A stretch of DNA of 64,000 nucleotides from Sphingomonas sp. UV9 (GTDB taxonomy: Bacteria > Pseudomonadota > Alphaproteobacteria > Sphingomonadales > Sphingomonadaceae), in NCBI RefSeq assembly GCF_004101245.1, contig NZ_SCIN01000003.1, positions 682,001 to 746,000 on the forward strand. Direction: 5' to 3'. The notes under the pieces are model-generated. The model searched no databases. It was not told the DNA's origin and saw only the letters and a list, made by a program, of their open reading frames with translations. The position numbers and the translations under genes are program-made. Positions 34,260 to 43,971 of this stretch are shown here, piece after piece. Every line of letters starts with the position of its first letter. Positions within the stretch are counted from its first letter, which is position 1.

Positions 34260-36269
34260 ATGGCTGAAGATCTGTTCGCGTCTCCGGGCGCACCCGGCGC
34301 CGGCAAAACCGCCGCCAACACCTACGACGCATCGTCGATCGAGGTACTCGAAGGCCTCGAACCCGTACGCCGCCGCCCCGGCATGTATGTCGGCGGCACC
34401 GACGAACGCGCGCTGCACCACCTTGCCGCCGAGGTGCTCGACAACGCGATGGACGAGGCGGTCGCGGGGCACGCGACGCGTATCGAGGTGACGCTGGAGG
34501 CGAACAACCGCCTGACGATCGTCGACAATGGTCGCGGGATCCCGGTCGATCCGCATCCGAAGTTTCCCGACAAGTCCGCGCTGGAGGTGATCCTCTCGAC
34601 GCTCCATTCAGGCGGCAAGTTCGCGGGCAAGGCCTATGCGACCAGCGGCGGCCTGCACGGCGTCGGCATCAGCGTTGTCAACGCGCTGTCGTCCGACACC
34701 GTCGTCGAGGTTGCGCGCGACAAGCAATTGTATCGCCAGCGATTCTCGAAGGGCCTGACGCTCGGCCCGATCGAGCATCTCGGCGCGACGCCCAACCGTC
34801 GCGGCACCAGCGTCGCGTTCACGCCCGATACCGAGATCTTCGGCACCGAACTGAACTTCAAGCCGCAACGCCTCTACAAGCTGGTCCGGTCGAAGGCGTA
34901 TCTGTTCGCGGGCGTCGAGATCCGCTGGCATTGCGCGCCCGACCTGATCGGCGACGACACCCCCGCGCAGGCCGTGTTCCAGTTCCCCGGCGGCCTCGCT
35001 GACCATCTGCGCGACCAGATCGCCGGCCGCGAATGCGCGACGTCCGACTTCTTCTCGGGCTCTCAGGATTTCCCGAGCGCGAACGGCGAAACGCAGGGCC
35101 GCGTCGAATGGGCGGTCGCCTGGCCGCTGTGGAGCGACGGCTCGCACAGCTGGTATTGCAACACCATCCCGACCCCCGATGGCGGCACGCACGAACAGGG
35201 CCTGCGCCAGGCGCTAGTCCGCGGCCTGCGCGCGTTCGGCGACCTCGTCGGCAACAAGAAGACCAAGGATATCAGCGCGGACGACGTGATGGTCGGGAGC
35301 GAGCTGATGCTGTCGGTGTTCATCCGCGAACCGCAATTCCAGAGCCAGACCAAGGATCGCCTGACCAGCCCCGAGGCCGCCGGCCTCGTCGAAAAGGCGG
35401 TGCGCGATCATTTCGACCATTTCCTCAGCCACAACATGGAGCGCGGCAAGGCGCTGCTGAATTACGTGCTGGAGCGGATGGACGAGCGCCTGCGCCGCAA
35501 GCAGGAACGCGACGTCAAGCGCAAGACCGCGACGTCCGCGCGCAAACTGCGGCTGCCGGGCAAGCTCACCGACTGCTCCGCCAACTCGCCCGAGGGGACC
35601 GAGCTGTTCATCGTCGAGGGCGATTCGGCAGGCGGTTCGGCGAAACAAGCGCGTGATCGGAAAACGCAGGCGATCCTCCCGATCCGCGGCAAGATCCTGA
35701 ACGTCGCCTCGGCGACCAGCGCGAAGATCTTCGCCAACCAGGAAATCGCCGATCTGACGCTCGCGCTCGGCTGCGGCACGCGCAAGGACTGCACGCCGGA
35801 TACGCTGCGCTACGAACGCATCGTCATCATGACCGACGCCGACGTCGACGGCGCGCACATCGCGACGCTGCTCATGACGTTCTTCTTCCAGGAGATGCCC
35901 GAGCTCGTCCGCCGCGGGCACCTCTACCTCGCCCAACCACCGCTCTACCGCCTCACCGTCGGCACCAAGAGCGTCTACGCCCGCGACGACGCGCACCGCG
36001 CCGAGCTGGAACGCACCGTCTTCAAGGGCAAGAAGGTCGACGTCGGCCGCTTCAAGGGCCTCGGCGAGATGAACCCGAGCCAGCTCCGCGAAACCACGAT
36101 GGACCCAGCGACCCGCGGCATGCTCCGCATCACGCTCCCCCAGGAATATGAGGAGCGCGCGCAGGTCAAGGACCTGGTCGACCGCCTGATGGGCAACAAC
36201 CCGGCGCATAGGTTCGCATTCATCCAGGAGAATGCCGGTCGGATGGATGAGGAAGCGATCGACGCGTGA
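34260..36269 (+). CDS. parE: DNA topoisomerase IV subunit B
   Basis: A 669-residue ATPase subunit of topo IV, which unlinks sister chromosomes. The start is ATG 34260; an in-frame GTG at 34224 adds 12 residues not usual for the family. GHKL ATPase: NAMDEAVAG, DNGRGIPVDPH and GGLHGVGISVVNALS. TOPRIM: FIVEGDSAGGSAKQARDRKTQAILPIRGKILNV, MTDADVDGAHI. It resembles ParE rather than GyrB by length and lack of a GyrB insert. Confidence 0.95.
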   Translation: MAEDLFASPGAPGAGKTAANTYDASSIEVLEGLEPVRRRPGMYVGGTDERALHHLAAEVLDNAMDEAVAGHATRIEVTLEANNRLTIVDNGRGIPVDPHPKFPDKSALEVILSTLHSGGKFAGKAYATSGGLHGVGISVVNALSSDTVVEVARDKQLYRQRFSKGLTLGPIEHLGATPNRRGTSVAFTPDTEIFGTELNFKPQRLYKLVRSKAYLFAGVEIRWHCAPDLIGDDTPAQAVFQFPGGLADHLRDQIAGRECATSDFFSGSQDFPSANGETQGRVEWAVAWPLWSDGSHSWYCNTIPTPDGGTHEQGLRQALVRGLRAFGDLVGNKKTKDISADDVMVGSELMLSVFIREPQFQSQTKDRLTSPEAAGLVEKAVRDHFDHFLSHNMERGKALLNYVLERMDERLRRKQERDVKRKTATSARKLRLPGKLTDCSANSPEGTELFIVEGDSAGGSAKQARDRKTQAILPIRGKILNVASATSAKIFANQEIADLTLALGCGTRKDCTPDTLRYERIVIMTDADVDGAHIATLLMTFFFQEMPELVRRGHLYLAQPPLYRLTVGTKSVYARDDAHRAELERTVFKGKKVDVGRFKGLGEMNPSQLRETTMDPATRGMLRITLPQEYEERAQVKDLVDRLMGNNPAHRFAFIQENAGRMDEEAIDA

Positions 36270-36430
36270 CACCGGGCTACGATCAGGAAGACCGGGTTAT
36301 GAGCCTTCGTTTGTTGCGTAAAATCCGGAGTTCGAAGCATCGGTTTCCGACGCAATCGCCAGCTTGCATCCCCATTATACTGGAATAAACTGCAGCGAAC
36401 CGCGGCGTGTAAGCCGTCGGAAAGATAGGG

Positions 36431-37627
36431 ATGTGTCGCATGATCCCGTTAGTCATCGCCTTACTGCAGTCCGCAGCATCCCTCCCGCCGGCTCCTCTAC
36501 AAGCCCCACCGACCATACCCCCGGCGCAGTCCACCGAGGTCGACGGAAAAACCATCGTGGTGGTCGGCCGCAGGGTTGAGGATAGCGAACGTGCGCTGGC
36601 GGCCTGTATCGCGCGCAATTGTCCGCCAAAGGAAGAAATCGACGCGTCTCTAGCCCATGCCGAGAACCAATTCCATGCCGGCGATTATGCCGAAGCGCAG
36701 CGTACGTTGGGGAAGGCGCGGGCGCGGAACATGAAATACAGAAAGGAGCTTCCGGTCGATGTCGGCGATTTGTTGCGCGCCAGTGGCCGGATGCTGGCGC
36801 TGAACGGTTTAAGCGAAGCGTCGCGGATTACGGCAATAGACTCACTCGACGCGCTCAAGAGTGGTCTTCCCTCGAACGACAGACGGATCTTCATTCAAAG
36901 ACTCGCCGTTGGCGATGCGTTCGTGAAGAGTGGCCGAGTGATCGCCGCAAGGGACGTCTACAACAAAGTCGCGAAGCAAGCCGACGCGGCGGGCGATGTC
37001 CGGGTTAAAGGCTATGCGCTTTTCCGTGTTGCCGGACTCTACACTGCGCTCGCCCGCGAACGGCCGGATTATCGGGAAACCGCTTACGACGCGCTGCGCC
37101 GGATCGACGACACGACCGAGCCCGACCTTGCGCCGTTCCGCGATGCCGCGAAGTTGTTGCGGTGTCGCATGCAGGATACCGGCGGCACGAAGGAGGGACG
37201 CGCTTGTGCGCAGTCTGAGGTAGGCGACAGCGCTACGATTGCCCAACTGGTCTACGCCCCGCCGATCGACTTGCAGGATTTGTGGAGTCCGCAGACCTCC
37301 GCTACGACGGTGATGCACGGCAAGTCGACACCGCAATGGGCTGATGTCGCATTCTGGGTGGCACCCGACGGATCGGTACGCGACATCGATACCGTGCGTG
37401 CGTCACCGAACGTTGACGAACGATGGCTGAAACTGGTCACGAAGGCGCTGGGCGAGCGGATGTATCGGCCATTGAAACTGCCGCCGTCCGATCCCGGAAT
37501 TCGAAGGATCGAGCGCTATTCGCTGGTCTATAACCTTGTCAGGAAAACAGGGTCTCGCGTTCCAGTGAGGTCGAACATCCCGCATGTCGAAATTCTCGAT
37601 CTGACGGTTGAGCCGACAGCGACCTGA
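36431..37627 (+). CDS. Secreted TPR-like protein with TonB-type C-terminus, hypothetical
   Basis: A 398-residue protein. The N-terminus is a probable signal (MIPLVIALLQSAASLPPAPLQ; alternative start at ATG 36440). Helical repeats follow: HAENQFHAGDYAEAQRTLGKARARN and the FVKSGRVIAARDVYNKVAKQADAAGDVRVKGYALFRVAGLY region suggest TPRs. The C-terminal about 100 residues (ADVAFWVAPDGSVRDIDTVRASPN ... MYRPLKLPPSDPGIRRIERYSLVY) resemble a TonB C-terminal-like fold. Function unknown; periplasmic is the best guess. Confidence 0.6.
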   Translation: MCRMIPLVIALLQSAASLPPAPLQAPPTIPPAQSTEVDGKTIVVVGRRVEDSERALAACIARNCPPKEEIDASLAHAENQFHAGDYAEAQRTLGKARARNMKYRKELPVDVGDLLRASGRMLALNGLSEASRITAIDSLDALKSGLPSNDRRIFIQRLAVGDAFVKSGRVIAARDVYNKVAKQADAAGDVRVKGYALFRVAGLYTALARERPDYRETAYDALRRIDDTTEPDLAPFRDAAKLLRCRMQDTGGTKEGRACAQSEVGDSATIAQLVYAPPIDLQDLWSPQTSATTVMHGKSTPQWADVAFWVAPDGSVRDIDTVRASPNVDERWLKLVTKALGERMYRPLKLPPSDPGIRRIERYSLVYNLVRKTGSRVPVRSNIPHVEILDLTVEPTAT

Positions 37628-37632
37628 TCGTG

Positions 37633-37656
37633 CCAGATATCTGGCCAGATATCTGG
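37633..37656. promoter_or_regulatory. Two tandem copies of a 12-bp palindrome
   Basis: CCAGATATCTGG at 37633-37644 and again at 37645-37656. Each is a perfect palindrome and the pair is palindromic as a whole. It lies 6 bases after the previous stop. It has no T-run, so it is not an intrinsic terminator; an operator is possible. Confidence 0.6.
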
Positions 37657-37754
37657 AGGTGCCTGCTCGGAGGGCGCGTGAGCGGCAGACTGCCGGCCAA
37701 CGCAGACGATGCCTAAGCTGTCGCGCTTAATGCGCGGCCGTCATTTACGTGGTG

Positions 37755-37784
37755 TTGACCCGGTGGGCACCGCGCCCGTATTAG
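37755..37784 (+). promoter_or_regulatory. Candidate sigma-70 promoter of argD
   Basis: TTGACC at 37755-37760, 18 bases, TATTAG at 37779-37784; about 50 bases before the argD GTG. Confidence 0.4.
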
Positions 37785-37836
37785 GCCTTCCGGGCGGCCA
37801 GTGGGTCGCCCTTCTCGTTTCGGAAAGGAAGCGCTT

Positions 37837-39027
37837 GTGACCATCACCCCGCTCATGCCCGTCTACCCGCGGTGTGGCGTGCGTCCGGTCCGAGGCGAGG
37901 GCGCGTACCTCTATGGCGAGGACGGCCAGCAATATCTCGATTTCGCCAGCGGCATCGCGGTCAACGCGCTCGGCCATGGCCACCCGCATTTGACCAAGGC
38001 GATCGCCGAGCAGGCGGCGACGCTCATGCACGTGTCGAACCTGTACGGATCGCCGCAGGGTGAGCATCTCGCGCAGCGGCTGGTCGATCACACGTTTGCC
38101 GACACGGTGTTCTTCACCAATTCGGGCGCGGAGGCGGTCGAGTGCGCGATCAAGACTGCGCGGCGCTATCACTTCGCCAACGGCAACCCGCAGCGTCACA
38201 CGCTGATCACCTTCGACACCGCGTTCCACGGCCGTACGCTAGGCACGATCTCGGCGACCAACCAGGCCAAGATGCGCGACGGGTTCGAGCCGCTGTTGCC
38301 GGGGTTCGCCTATGCGAATTTCAACGATCTCGCAGGTGCGCTGGCGCTGATCGACGACAACACCGCCGGCTTCCTGGTCGAACCGATCCAGGGCGAGGGC
38401 GGTATCCGCCAGGCGAGCCATGAGTTCCTGACCGGCCTGCGCAAGGCCTGCGACGAGCATGGCCTGTTGCTGGTGCTCGACGAGGTCCAGTGCGGCTATG
38501 GCCGGACGGGCAAGTTCTTCGCGCATGAGCTGTACGGCATCACGCCCGATATCATGTCGGTCGCCAAGGGCATTGGCGGCGGCTTCCCGTTCGGCGCGTG
38601 CCTCGCGACCGAGGAGGCGGCCAAGGGCATGGTCGCGGGGACGCATGGCTCCACCTATGGCGGCAACCCGCTGGCGATGGCGGCGGGCGAGGCGATCCTC
38701 GACGTGATCCTCGAGGAGGGTTTCCTCGAGAACGTCACCGCGATGGGCGATCGGTTGCGGCAGGGGCTCGAACAGATGATCCCCAATCACGATCATCTGT
38801 TCGACAGCGTCCGCGGCACCGGGCTGATGCTCGGGCTGAAGCTTAAGAGCGACAGCCGCGCGTTCGTGGCGTTCGCGCGCGACAACCACAATCTGCTGAT
38901 GGTATCGGCGGGCGAGAACGTCGTCCGCATCCTGCCGCCGCTGGTGATCGACGAGAGCCACATCGCCGAGTGCATCGAGAAGCTGTCGGCAGCGGCGCGC
39001 GTGTACGTGCCGGCGAGCGACGACTGA
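37837..39027 (+). CDS. argD: Acetylornithine aminotransferase
   Basis: A 396-residue class III aminotransferase of arginine synthesis (acetylornithine to N-acetylglutamate semialdehyde; may also serve lysine). The GTG start 37837 has GGAAAGGAAG 6 bases upstream. Motifs: FASGIAVNALGHGHP, FFTNSGAEAVECAIKTAR, FHGRTLGTISATNQ, LVLDEVQCGYGRTGKFFAHE and the PLP lysine in MSVAKGIGGGFPFGA. argF follows 186 bases later. Confidence 0.96.
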   Translation: MTITPLMPVYPRCGVRPVRGEGAYLYGEDGQQYLDFASGIAVNALGHGHPHLTKAIAEQAATLMHVSNLYGSPQGEHLAQRLVDHTFADTVFFTNSGAEAVECAIKTARRYHFANGNPQRHTLITFDTAFHGRTLGTISATNQAKMRDGFEPLLPGFAYANFNDLAGALALIDDNTAGFLVEPIQGEGGIRQASHEFLTGLRKACDEHGLLLVLDEVQCGYGRTGKFFAHELYGITPDIMSVAKGIGGGFPFGACLATEEAAKGMVAGTHGSTYGGNPLAMAAGEAILDVILEEGFLENVTAMGDRLRQGLEQMIPNHDHLFDSVRGTGLMLGLKLKSDSRAFVAFARDNHNLLMVSAGENVVRILPPLVIDESHIAECIEKLSAAARVYVPASDD

Positions 39028-39051
39028 GCGCCTTTGCGCGGTCACTAAACG

Positions 39052-39188
39052 CCGTTCGTCCTGAGTAGCCACTGAGAGAAGTCGAAATGGCGTATCGAAG
39101 GATTGGCCCGCTTGGGTCACTGTCCTTCGATATGGGGTCCTTCGATACAGGTCTTCGGGTTCGCTCAGCCCCTACTCAGGAGGAACGG
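39052..39188. repeat. Palindromic repeat, family G
   Basis: CCGTTCGTCCTGAGTAGCC at the left and the complementary CTACTCAGGAGGAACGG at the right. Inside are GTCGAAATGG, ATCGAAGGA and CCTTCGATA blocks that pair in the middle. It resembles the widespread CTGAGCCTGTCGAAGG-type repeats of sphingomonads. Lies between argD and argF. Confidence 0.8.
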
Positions 39189-39213
39189 CATTTTTTTTAC
39201 TGGATCCGATGTC

Positions 39214-40137
39214 ATGACCATCCGCCATTTCCTGAATCTGACCGACGCCGGCCCTGACGGCATCGCCGCGATGCTGGCTGATGCGCTCGACCGCAAGGCT
39301 GCGCGCGCCGGCTTCCCCAAGGGCTGCGTCGATCCCGATGCACCGCTCGACGGGCGCGTGCTGGCGATGGTGTTCGAGAAGAACTCGACGCGCACGCGGT
39401 TCTCGTTCGACATGGCGATCCGCCAGCTTGGCGGCACCTCGATCGTCGCGGATGCGGGCTCGATGCAGCTCGGCCGCGGCGAGAGCATCGCCGACACCGC
39501 GCGCATCCTGTCGGGTTATGTCGACGCGATCATGATCCGCACCGACGATCACGCGAAGATCGAGGAGATGGCGCACTACGCCAGCGTGCCCGTGATCAAC
39601 GGCCTGACCGACGCGTCGCACCCGTGCCAGATCATGGCCGACCTGCTGACGATCGTCGAAAGCGGCAAGGCGCTGCCCGGGCTCAAGGTCGCGTGGCTGG
39701 GCGACGGCAACAACGTGCTTGCCTCGATCGTCGAGGCGGCGGGACTGATGCAGTTCGACGTCGTCGCGGCATGCCCGCAGGGGTATCAGCCGACCGACGC
39801 CGACGTCGCGCTCGGCAAGGGCCGCGCGACGGTTGTTGCGTCGCCGCAAGAGGCGGTCGAGGGGGCGGACATCATCGTCACCGACACCTGGATCTCGATG
39901 GGGCAGAGTGATTCGGAGACCAAGCTGAAGGCGCTGACGCCGTATCAGGTCGACGCAGCCCTGATGGCGCGCGCCCGGCCCGACGCGAAGTTCCTCCACT
40001 GCTTGCCCGCGCACCGCGGCGAGGAGGTCACGCCCGAGGTGATCGACGGCCCGCAGTCGCTAATCTGGCAGGAGGCCGAAAACCGCCTCCACGCGCAGAA
40101 ATCGGTGCTGCGCTGGTGCTTCGGGCAGATTGGTTGA
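39214..40137 (+). CDS. argF: Ornithine carbamoyltransferase
   Basis: A 307-residue OTCase (ornithine + carbamoyl phosphate to citrulline). Carbamoyl-phosphate motif [34 protein letters not shown], ornithine-side [11 protein letters not shown], and C-terminal [17 protein letters not shown] 39214 is preceded by GGATCCGATGTC. Usual alphaproteobacterial neighbour order argD-argF-hslO. Confidence 0.97.
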   Translation: MTIRHFLNLTDAGPDGIAAMLADALDRKAARAGFPKGCVDPDAPLDGRVLAMVFEKNSTRTRFSFDMAIRQLGGTSIVADAGSMQLGRGESIADTARILSGYVDAIMIRTDDHAKIEEMAHYASVPVINGLTDASHPCQIMADLLTIVESGKALPGLKVAWLGDGNNVLASIVEAAGLMQFDVVAACPQGYQPTDADVALGKGRATVVASPQEAVEGADIIVTDTWISMGQSDSETKLKALTPYQVDAALMARARPDAKFLHCLPAHRGEEVTPEVIDGPQSLIWQEAENRLHAQKSVLRWCFGQIG

Positions 40138-40162
40138 TCGGACACGCGCGCGCCCCCATTTC

Positions 40163-40258
40163 CGTCATTCCCGCGGAGGCGGGAACCCATAAACTCCGAG
40201 CCGGCGTTGAAACCGTGAGCGTTTGCCGCTCTGGATCCCCGCCTGCGCGGGGATGACG
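40163..40258. repeat. Palindromic repeat, family E copy
   Basis: CGTCATTCCCGCGGAGGCGG at the left, CCCCGCCTGCGCGGGGATGA at the right; between argF and hslO. Confidence 0.8.
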
Positions 40259-40284
40259 ACGCGATGGGGAATGACGAAGGAACG

Positions 40285-41190
40285 ATGGTGAACGACCCCA
40301 ACATGACCGATCTCGACCGCGCGCTGGCCTTCGCGATTCCCGCGCGCAGCGCACGCGGCCGGATCGTCCGGCTCGGCACCGCGCTCGACGAAGTGCTCGC
40401 CGCGCATGCCTATCCGCCCCCGATCGAGAAGTTGCTGGCCGAAGCGCTGACGCTCGCCGCGCTGATCGGCTCCACCCTCAAGGACGCCAGCGGCCAGCTG
40501 ACCATGCAGACGCGCACCGACAACGGTGTCGTCCAGCTGCTCGTCTGCGACTACCGCGGCGGCGAAGTCCGCGGCTATATCGAATATGACGCGGACAAGC
40601 TTGCCGAAGCGCCTACCGAGCCAACGCTGTTCGCGCTGTTCGGCGCCGGCTATCTCGCGATCACGTTCGACATGGCGAGCAGCAACGAGCGCTATCAGGG
40701 GATCGTCCCGCTCGACGGCGACACGTTGTCTCAGGCCGCGCAAAGCTATTTTACCCAGTCGGAACAGATCCCGACGATGATCCGTACCGGCATGGCAAAG
40801 GGCCCGGATGGGCGTTGCGTCGCCGGCGGGCTGTTTCTCCAGCATCTTCCCGAGGGCGAGGATGGACGCGAACGGCTGCACACGAAGCTCGACCATCCCG
40901 AATGGGAGCATGTCGCGACGCTGGGCAGCACGATGGGTGCGGACGAGCTGACCGATGCGATTTTGCCGTTGGAGACGCTCGTCTGGCGCCTGTTCAACGA
41001 GGAGGACGACGTCCGCATCCTAGCGGATATCCCGATCAGCCGCGGCTGCCGATGCGATCCGGACTACATCAAGGGCGTGATCTCGAAATTCCCGATCGAG
41101 GAACGGCGCTCGATGGCCGACGAGTCCGGCTTCATCGTCGTCGATTGCGCGTTCTGCGCGAAGAAATTCCCGGTCCCGGTAGAGGCCTGA
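40285..41190 (+). CDS. hslO: Redox-regulated chaperone Hsp33
   Basis: A 301-residue holdase activated by oxidation in the cytoplasm. N-terminal core includes [25 protein letters not shown] and [13 protein letters not shown]. The C-terminal redox switch has the four zinc cysteines as C-x-C (CRCDPD) and C-x-x-C (CAFCAKKF). The start is set at ATG 40285 because GAAGGAACG precedes it; an upstream in-frame ATG (40264) has no SD. Confidence 0.94.
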   Translation: MVNDPNMTDLDRALAFAIPARSARGRIVRLGTALDEVLAAHAYPPPIEKLLAEALTLAALIGSTLKDASGQLTMQTRTDNGVVQLLVCDYRGGEVRGYIEYDADKLAEAPTEPTLFALFGAGYLAITFDMASSNERYQGIVPLDGDTLSQAAQSYFTQSEQIPTMIRTGMAKGPDGRCVAGGLFLQHLPEGEDGRERLHTKLDHPEWEHVATLGSTMGADELTDAILPLETLVWRLFNEEDDVRILADIPISRGCRCDPDYIKGVISKFPIEERRSMADESGFIVVDCAFCAKKFPVPVEA

Positions 41191-41262
41191 AACCCTCTGC
41201 CCGAGGGGAGGGGGAAACACGGCCGTTAACGTCCCTTTCACGCTTCTCCACTACCCGTGATC

Positions 41263-41288
41263 ACGTGCTTTTATTCGGCACGTTTTTT
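41263..41288 (+). terminator. Terminator of hslO
   Basis: ACGTGC, 9-base loop (TTTTATTCG), GCACGT followed by TTTTT. Confidence 0.8.
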
Positions 41289-41319
41289 CTCCCTTGTGGC
41301 GCAACCTGCGCCGACCTCA

Positions 41320-41351
41320 GGGCCGCTCCACCGGGGCGGCCCTTTCTTTTT
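41320..41351 (+). terminator. Second intrinsic terminator, 31 bases before queC
   Basis: GGGCCGC (41320-41326), 9-base loop, GCGGCCC (41336-41342), TTTCTTTTT. No gene lies between this and the first terminator; a short hairpin (GGCGCA-ACC-TGCGCC, 41298-41312) sits between them. The arrangement suggests attenuation in the queC leader. Confidence 0.7.
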
Positions 41352-41381
41352 GCGCGCCGCTGGCCTAGCGCACTCCGCATC

Positions 41382-42086
41382 ATGACATCTCCTGCTCCCT
41401 TTGCGGTCGCGCTCGTTTCGGGCGGGCTCGACTCGATGGTATCCGCCGCGATCGCGCGCGAGGCCGGCCAGCGCCTGCTCGCGCTGTCGTTCGACTATAA
41501 TCAGCGTCACCGCGTCGAACTCGACGCGGCGCGACGGATCGCCGACACGCTCGGTGCCGAGCGCCATATCGTCCTGCCGATGGACCTGTCCGCGTTCGGT
41601 GGTTCCGCGCTGACCGCGGATATCGCCGTGCCGAAGGACGGCGCCGGGACCGAAGACGGCGGCGGCATTCCCGTCACCTACGTGCCGGCGCGCAACACCA
41701 TCTTTCTCAGCCTCGCGCTCGGCTGGGCCGAGGCGGCGGGCGCACGCGACATCTATATCGGCGTCAACGCGCTCGATTATTCGGGTTATCCCGATTGCCG
41801 CCCCGAGTTCATCGCCGCGTTCGAGGGTCTCGCCGAACTTGCGACCAAGGCCGGTGTCGAGGGCGATCCGTTCCGCATCCAGGCGCCGCTCCAGCACATG
41901 ACCAAGGCGGATATCGTCCGCGAGGGGACCCGGCTCGGGCTCGATCTGGGGCTGAGCTGGTCGTGCTACGATCCGGCGCCGGGCGGGCTGCATTGCGGAG
42001 AATGCGACAGCTGCCGGCTGCGCGCGCGGGGCTTCGACGAAGCCGGGATCGCCGATCCGACCCGCTATGCCGTGAAGCCGATCTGA
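41382..42086 (+). CDS. queC: 7-cyano-7-deazaguanine synthase QueC
   Basis: A 234-residue ATP-dependent enzyme converting CDG to preQ0 for queuosine. N-terminal PP-loop [14 protein letters not shown]-terminal zinc site [17 protein letters not shown]. Mid-region [19 protein letters not shown] and [17 protein letters not shown] are family signatures. No Shine-Dalgarno is visible before ATG 41382. queE begins two bases after its stop. Confidence 0.97.
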   Translation: MTSPAPFAVALVSGGLDSMVSAAIAREAGQRLLALSFDYNQRHRVELDAARRIADTLGAERHIVLPMDLSAFGGSALTADIAVPKDGAGTEDGGGIPVTYVPARNTIFLSLALGWAEAAGARDIYIGVNALDYSGYPDCRPEFIAAFEGLAELATKAGVEGDPFRIQAPLQHMTKADIVREGTRLGLDLGLSWSCYDPAPGGLHCGECDSCRLRARGFDEAGIADPTRYAVKPI

Positions 42087-42088
42087 CG

Positions 42089-42721
42089 ATGAGCTACGCG
42101 GTCAAGGAGATGTTCCTGACGCTGCAGGGCGAGGGCGTGAACGCCGGTCGCCGCGCGGTGTTCGTGCGGTTCGCCGGCTGCAACCTCTGGTCAGGCCGCG
42201 AGCAGGATCGCGCGACCGCGGTGTGCAAGTTCTGCGATACCGAGTTCGTCGGCACCGATGGGCTCGGCGGTGGCAAGTTCGCCGATGCGCGGGAATTGGC
42301 GGCGTCGGTCGCGGGCTTCTGGGGCGAGGGTGTGCGCGACCGCTTCGTCGTGCTGACCGGGGGCGAGCCGATGCTCCAGATCGACGACGCGATCGTCGAT
42401 GCGCTCCATGTCGAGGGCTTCCGGATCGCGATGGAGAGCAACGGGACGATTGCCGCGCATCCGGGGATCGACTGGGTGTGCATCAGTCCGAAGGCGGGCA
42501 GCATCGTCGTCCAGCGGACCGGCGACGAGCTAAAGCTGGTCTGGCCGCAGCCCGGCACCGATATCGACGATGTCGAGACCTGGGACTTCGCGAACCTGCT
42601 GCTTCAGCCGCTCGACGATCCGAGGGCGGAGGCTAACCGCGAGGCGTGTGTGGAGATGGTGATGGCGCGACCGCAGTGGCGGCTGTCGCTCCAGACGCAC
42701 AAGCTGCTGGGTCTGCGCTGA
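42089..42721 (+). CDS. queE: 7-carboxy-7-deazaguanine synthase QueE (radical SAM)
   Basis: A 210-residue radical SAM ring-contraction enzyme making CDG from carboxytetrahydropterin. The Fe-S cysteines are in FAGCNLW and CKFCDTEF, i.e. the C-x14-C-x2-C pattern of the proteobacterial type with an insert. SAM motif GGEPMLQ. Start ATG 42089, two bases after queC. It acts one step before QueC, so gene and pathway order are reversed. Confidence 0.95.
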   Translation: MSYAVKEMFLTLQGEGVNAGRRAVFVRFAGCNLWSGREQDRATAVCKFCDTEFVGTDGLGGGKFADARELAASVAGFWGEGVRDRFVVLTGGEPMLQIDDAIVDALHVEGFRIAMESNGTIAAHPGIDWVCISPKAGSIVVQRTGDELKLVWPQPGTDIDDVETWDFANLLLQPLDDPRAEANREACVEMVMARPQWRLSLQTHKLLGLR

Positions 42722-42774
42722 GCGGTTGGGGCAGGGGCCTCCACGGACCCGCCCAATGCCCCTGCCTCCCAGTC

Positions 42775-42858
42775 CGTCATCCCAGCGAAATCTGGGATCT
42801 CCCCGTGGGGCTCCTGTCGCCCGCCTCGTGAGATACCCCAGCTTTCGCAGGGGTGACG
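42775..42858. repeat. Palindromic repeat, family B copy 2
   Basis: CGTCATCCCAGCGAAATCTG at the left, CAGCTTTCGCAGGGGTGACG at the right; same arms as 2836-2917. Between queE and a convergent minus-strand gene. Confidence 0.85.
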
Positions 42859-42978
42859 GTAGGGGAGGGGCGAGCGTTCGTCGCGCCTTGTTCCCGATTG
42901 TTCTTACCCATCGCCACCTCCGGCGTCTGACCCTCTCCCGATGGAAGAGGGAGGCGCGGGTCGGTTCGGGGAGCGACT

Positions 42979-43689
42979 TTACCGCCCGGCAATCCCGACA
43001 CCGACCGGCGGCCAGTTCTGCGCGCCGCATTTCTTCGCGACCCATTCGCCCTTCTTGTTCCAGCAGATCGGGTCGAGGCGGACCATCATGGGCGCCGACC
43101 GCTCGCTGCCGATATAGCGCGGGAAGCGCTGTTCGCCCCACGGGATCAGGCTGTTGCGCAGCTCACGCGAGCGGGCCAGCGCGACCTCGAAGAAATGCCC
43201 ACGCGGTGCGAACACGGCGTCGCGACCGATCGAGGCGGCGGTCTGGCAGAAGCCGTATTGTGCGGCGACGGTCGCGAAACTGGAGTAGGTGCGCGTGCCG
43301 AACTGGTCGAGCGCGGCCTGCCCCGCGCGGGGGCCCGCGGCCTTGTTCACGCGCAGGAAATACTTGGCTAGCGTATCGAACGCGCCCTTCAACTCTTCGC
43401 CATGATCGGCGAGGATCGAGTTATAGTTCGGCACGGTCAGCAGCGTCGGCTCGAACTGGCATTGCAGCGCGGCGACGTTGAGCGCGGCACGCATGTGCCA
43501 CACGAGCGCAGCGCGCGTTTCCGCCGAGGTCGCGCCCGGCAGGGCCTGGCCAAGATCCGCCTCGTCGCCGACGACCGCCGCACCCGAGAAATCGCGCGAC
43601 TGCAAAAAGAACTGCGCCGACGCCGACTGCGCTACCGCTAGCCCGCTCGACGCCACGCATAGCGCGAGCGCGGTACGCAACACCTTCAT
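42979..43689 (-). CDS. Secreted protein, hypothetical (236 aa)
   Basis: Start at ATG 43689; a further upstream ATG lacks a signal. Signal peptide MKVLRTALALCVASSGLAVAQSASAQ. Four Cys in the mature part (LQCQFEPTLL, YGFCQTAAS, DPICWNKKG, KKCGAQNW) suggest two disulfides. Aromatic-rich and conserved-looking in places (RYIGSERSAPMMVRLDPICW) but no family is recognised. It is single and periplasmic by prediction. Confidence 0.75.
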   Translation of the reverse strand: MKVLRTALALCVASSGLAVAQSASAQFFLQSRDFSGAAVVGDEADLGQALPGATSAETRAALVWHMRAALNVAALQCQFEPTLLTVPNYNSILADHGEELKGAFDTLAKYFLRVNKAAGPRAGQAALDQFGTRTYSSFATVAAQYGFCQTAASIGRDAVFAPRGHFFEVALARSRELRNSLIPWGEQRFPRYIGSERSAPMMVRLDPICWNKKGEWVAKKCGAQNWPPVGVGIAGR

Positions 43690-43882
43690 TCCAACCTCCC
43701 CAGGGCACACTTCAAGTCCGCGAATCTAGAGCGTTTCCGCAAAACTCCCAAGCGAATTTAACCTTTTCCGATGATCCGTGGAACATCGTCCGCAGGGTCC
43801 CGCGCAACTCGATTCGCCGCCTCCGAAACGATCGCCCCAGGTGGCGCAAATCCGCCTGCCAACGCCGAAAAGCGCTGGAACG

Positions 43883-43912
43883 AAAAAGGCCGCCCGGTTG
43901 CCCGGGCGGCCT
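43883..43912 (-). terminator. Terminator of the small lipoprotein gene
   Basis: GGCCGCCCGG, TTG, CCGGGCGGCC stem; on the minus strand followed by TTTTT. A weaker hairpin (GGAGGCTGCCCG/CGGGCGGCCTCC) lies at 43937-43966. Confidence 0.85.
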
Positions 43913-43971
43913 TTCACACGACGTAATTCCTGTCGGAGGCCGCCCGCCGAAACGGGCAGCCTCCGCGCAGA

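Noticed and set aside
41191..41381. preQ1 riboswitch before queC
   Set aside because: Terminator-like structure is there, but no aptamer consensus could be matched by eye.
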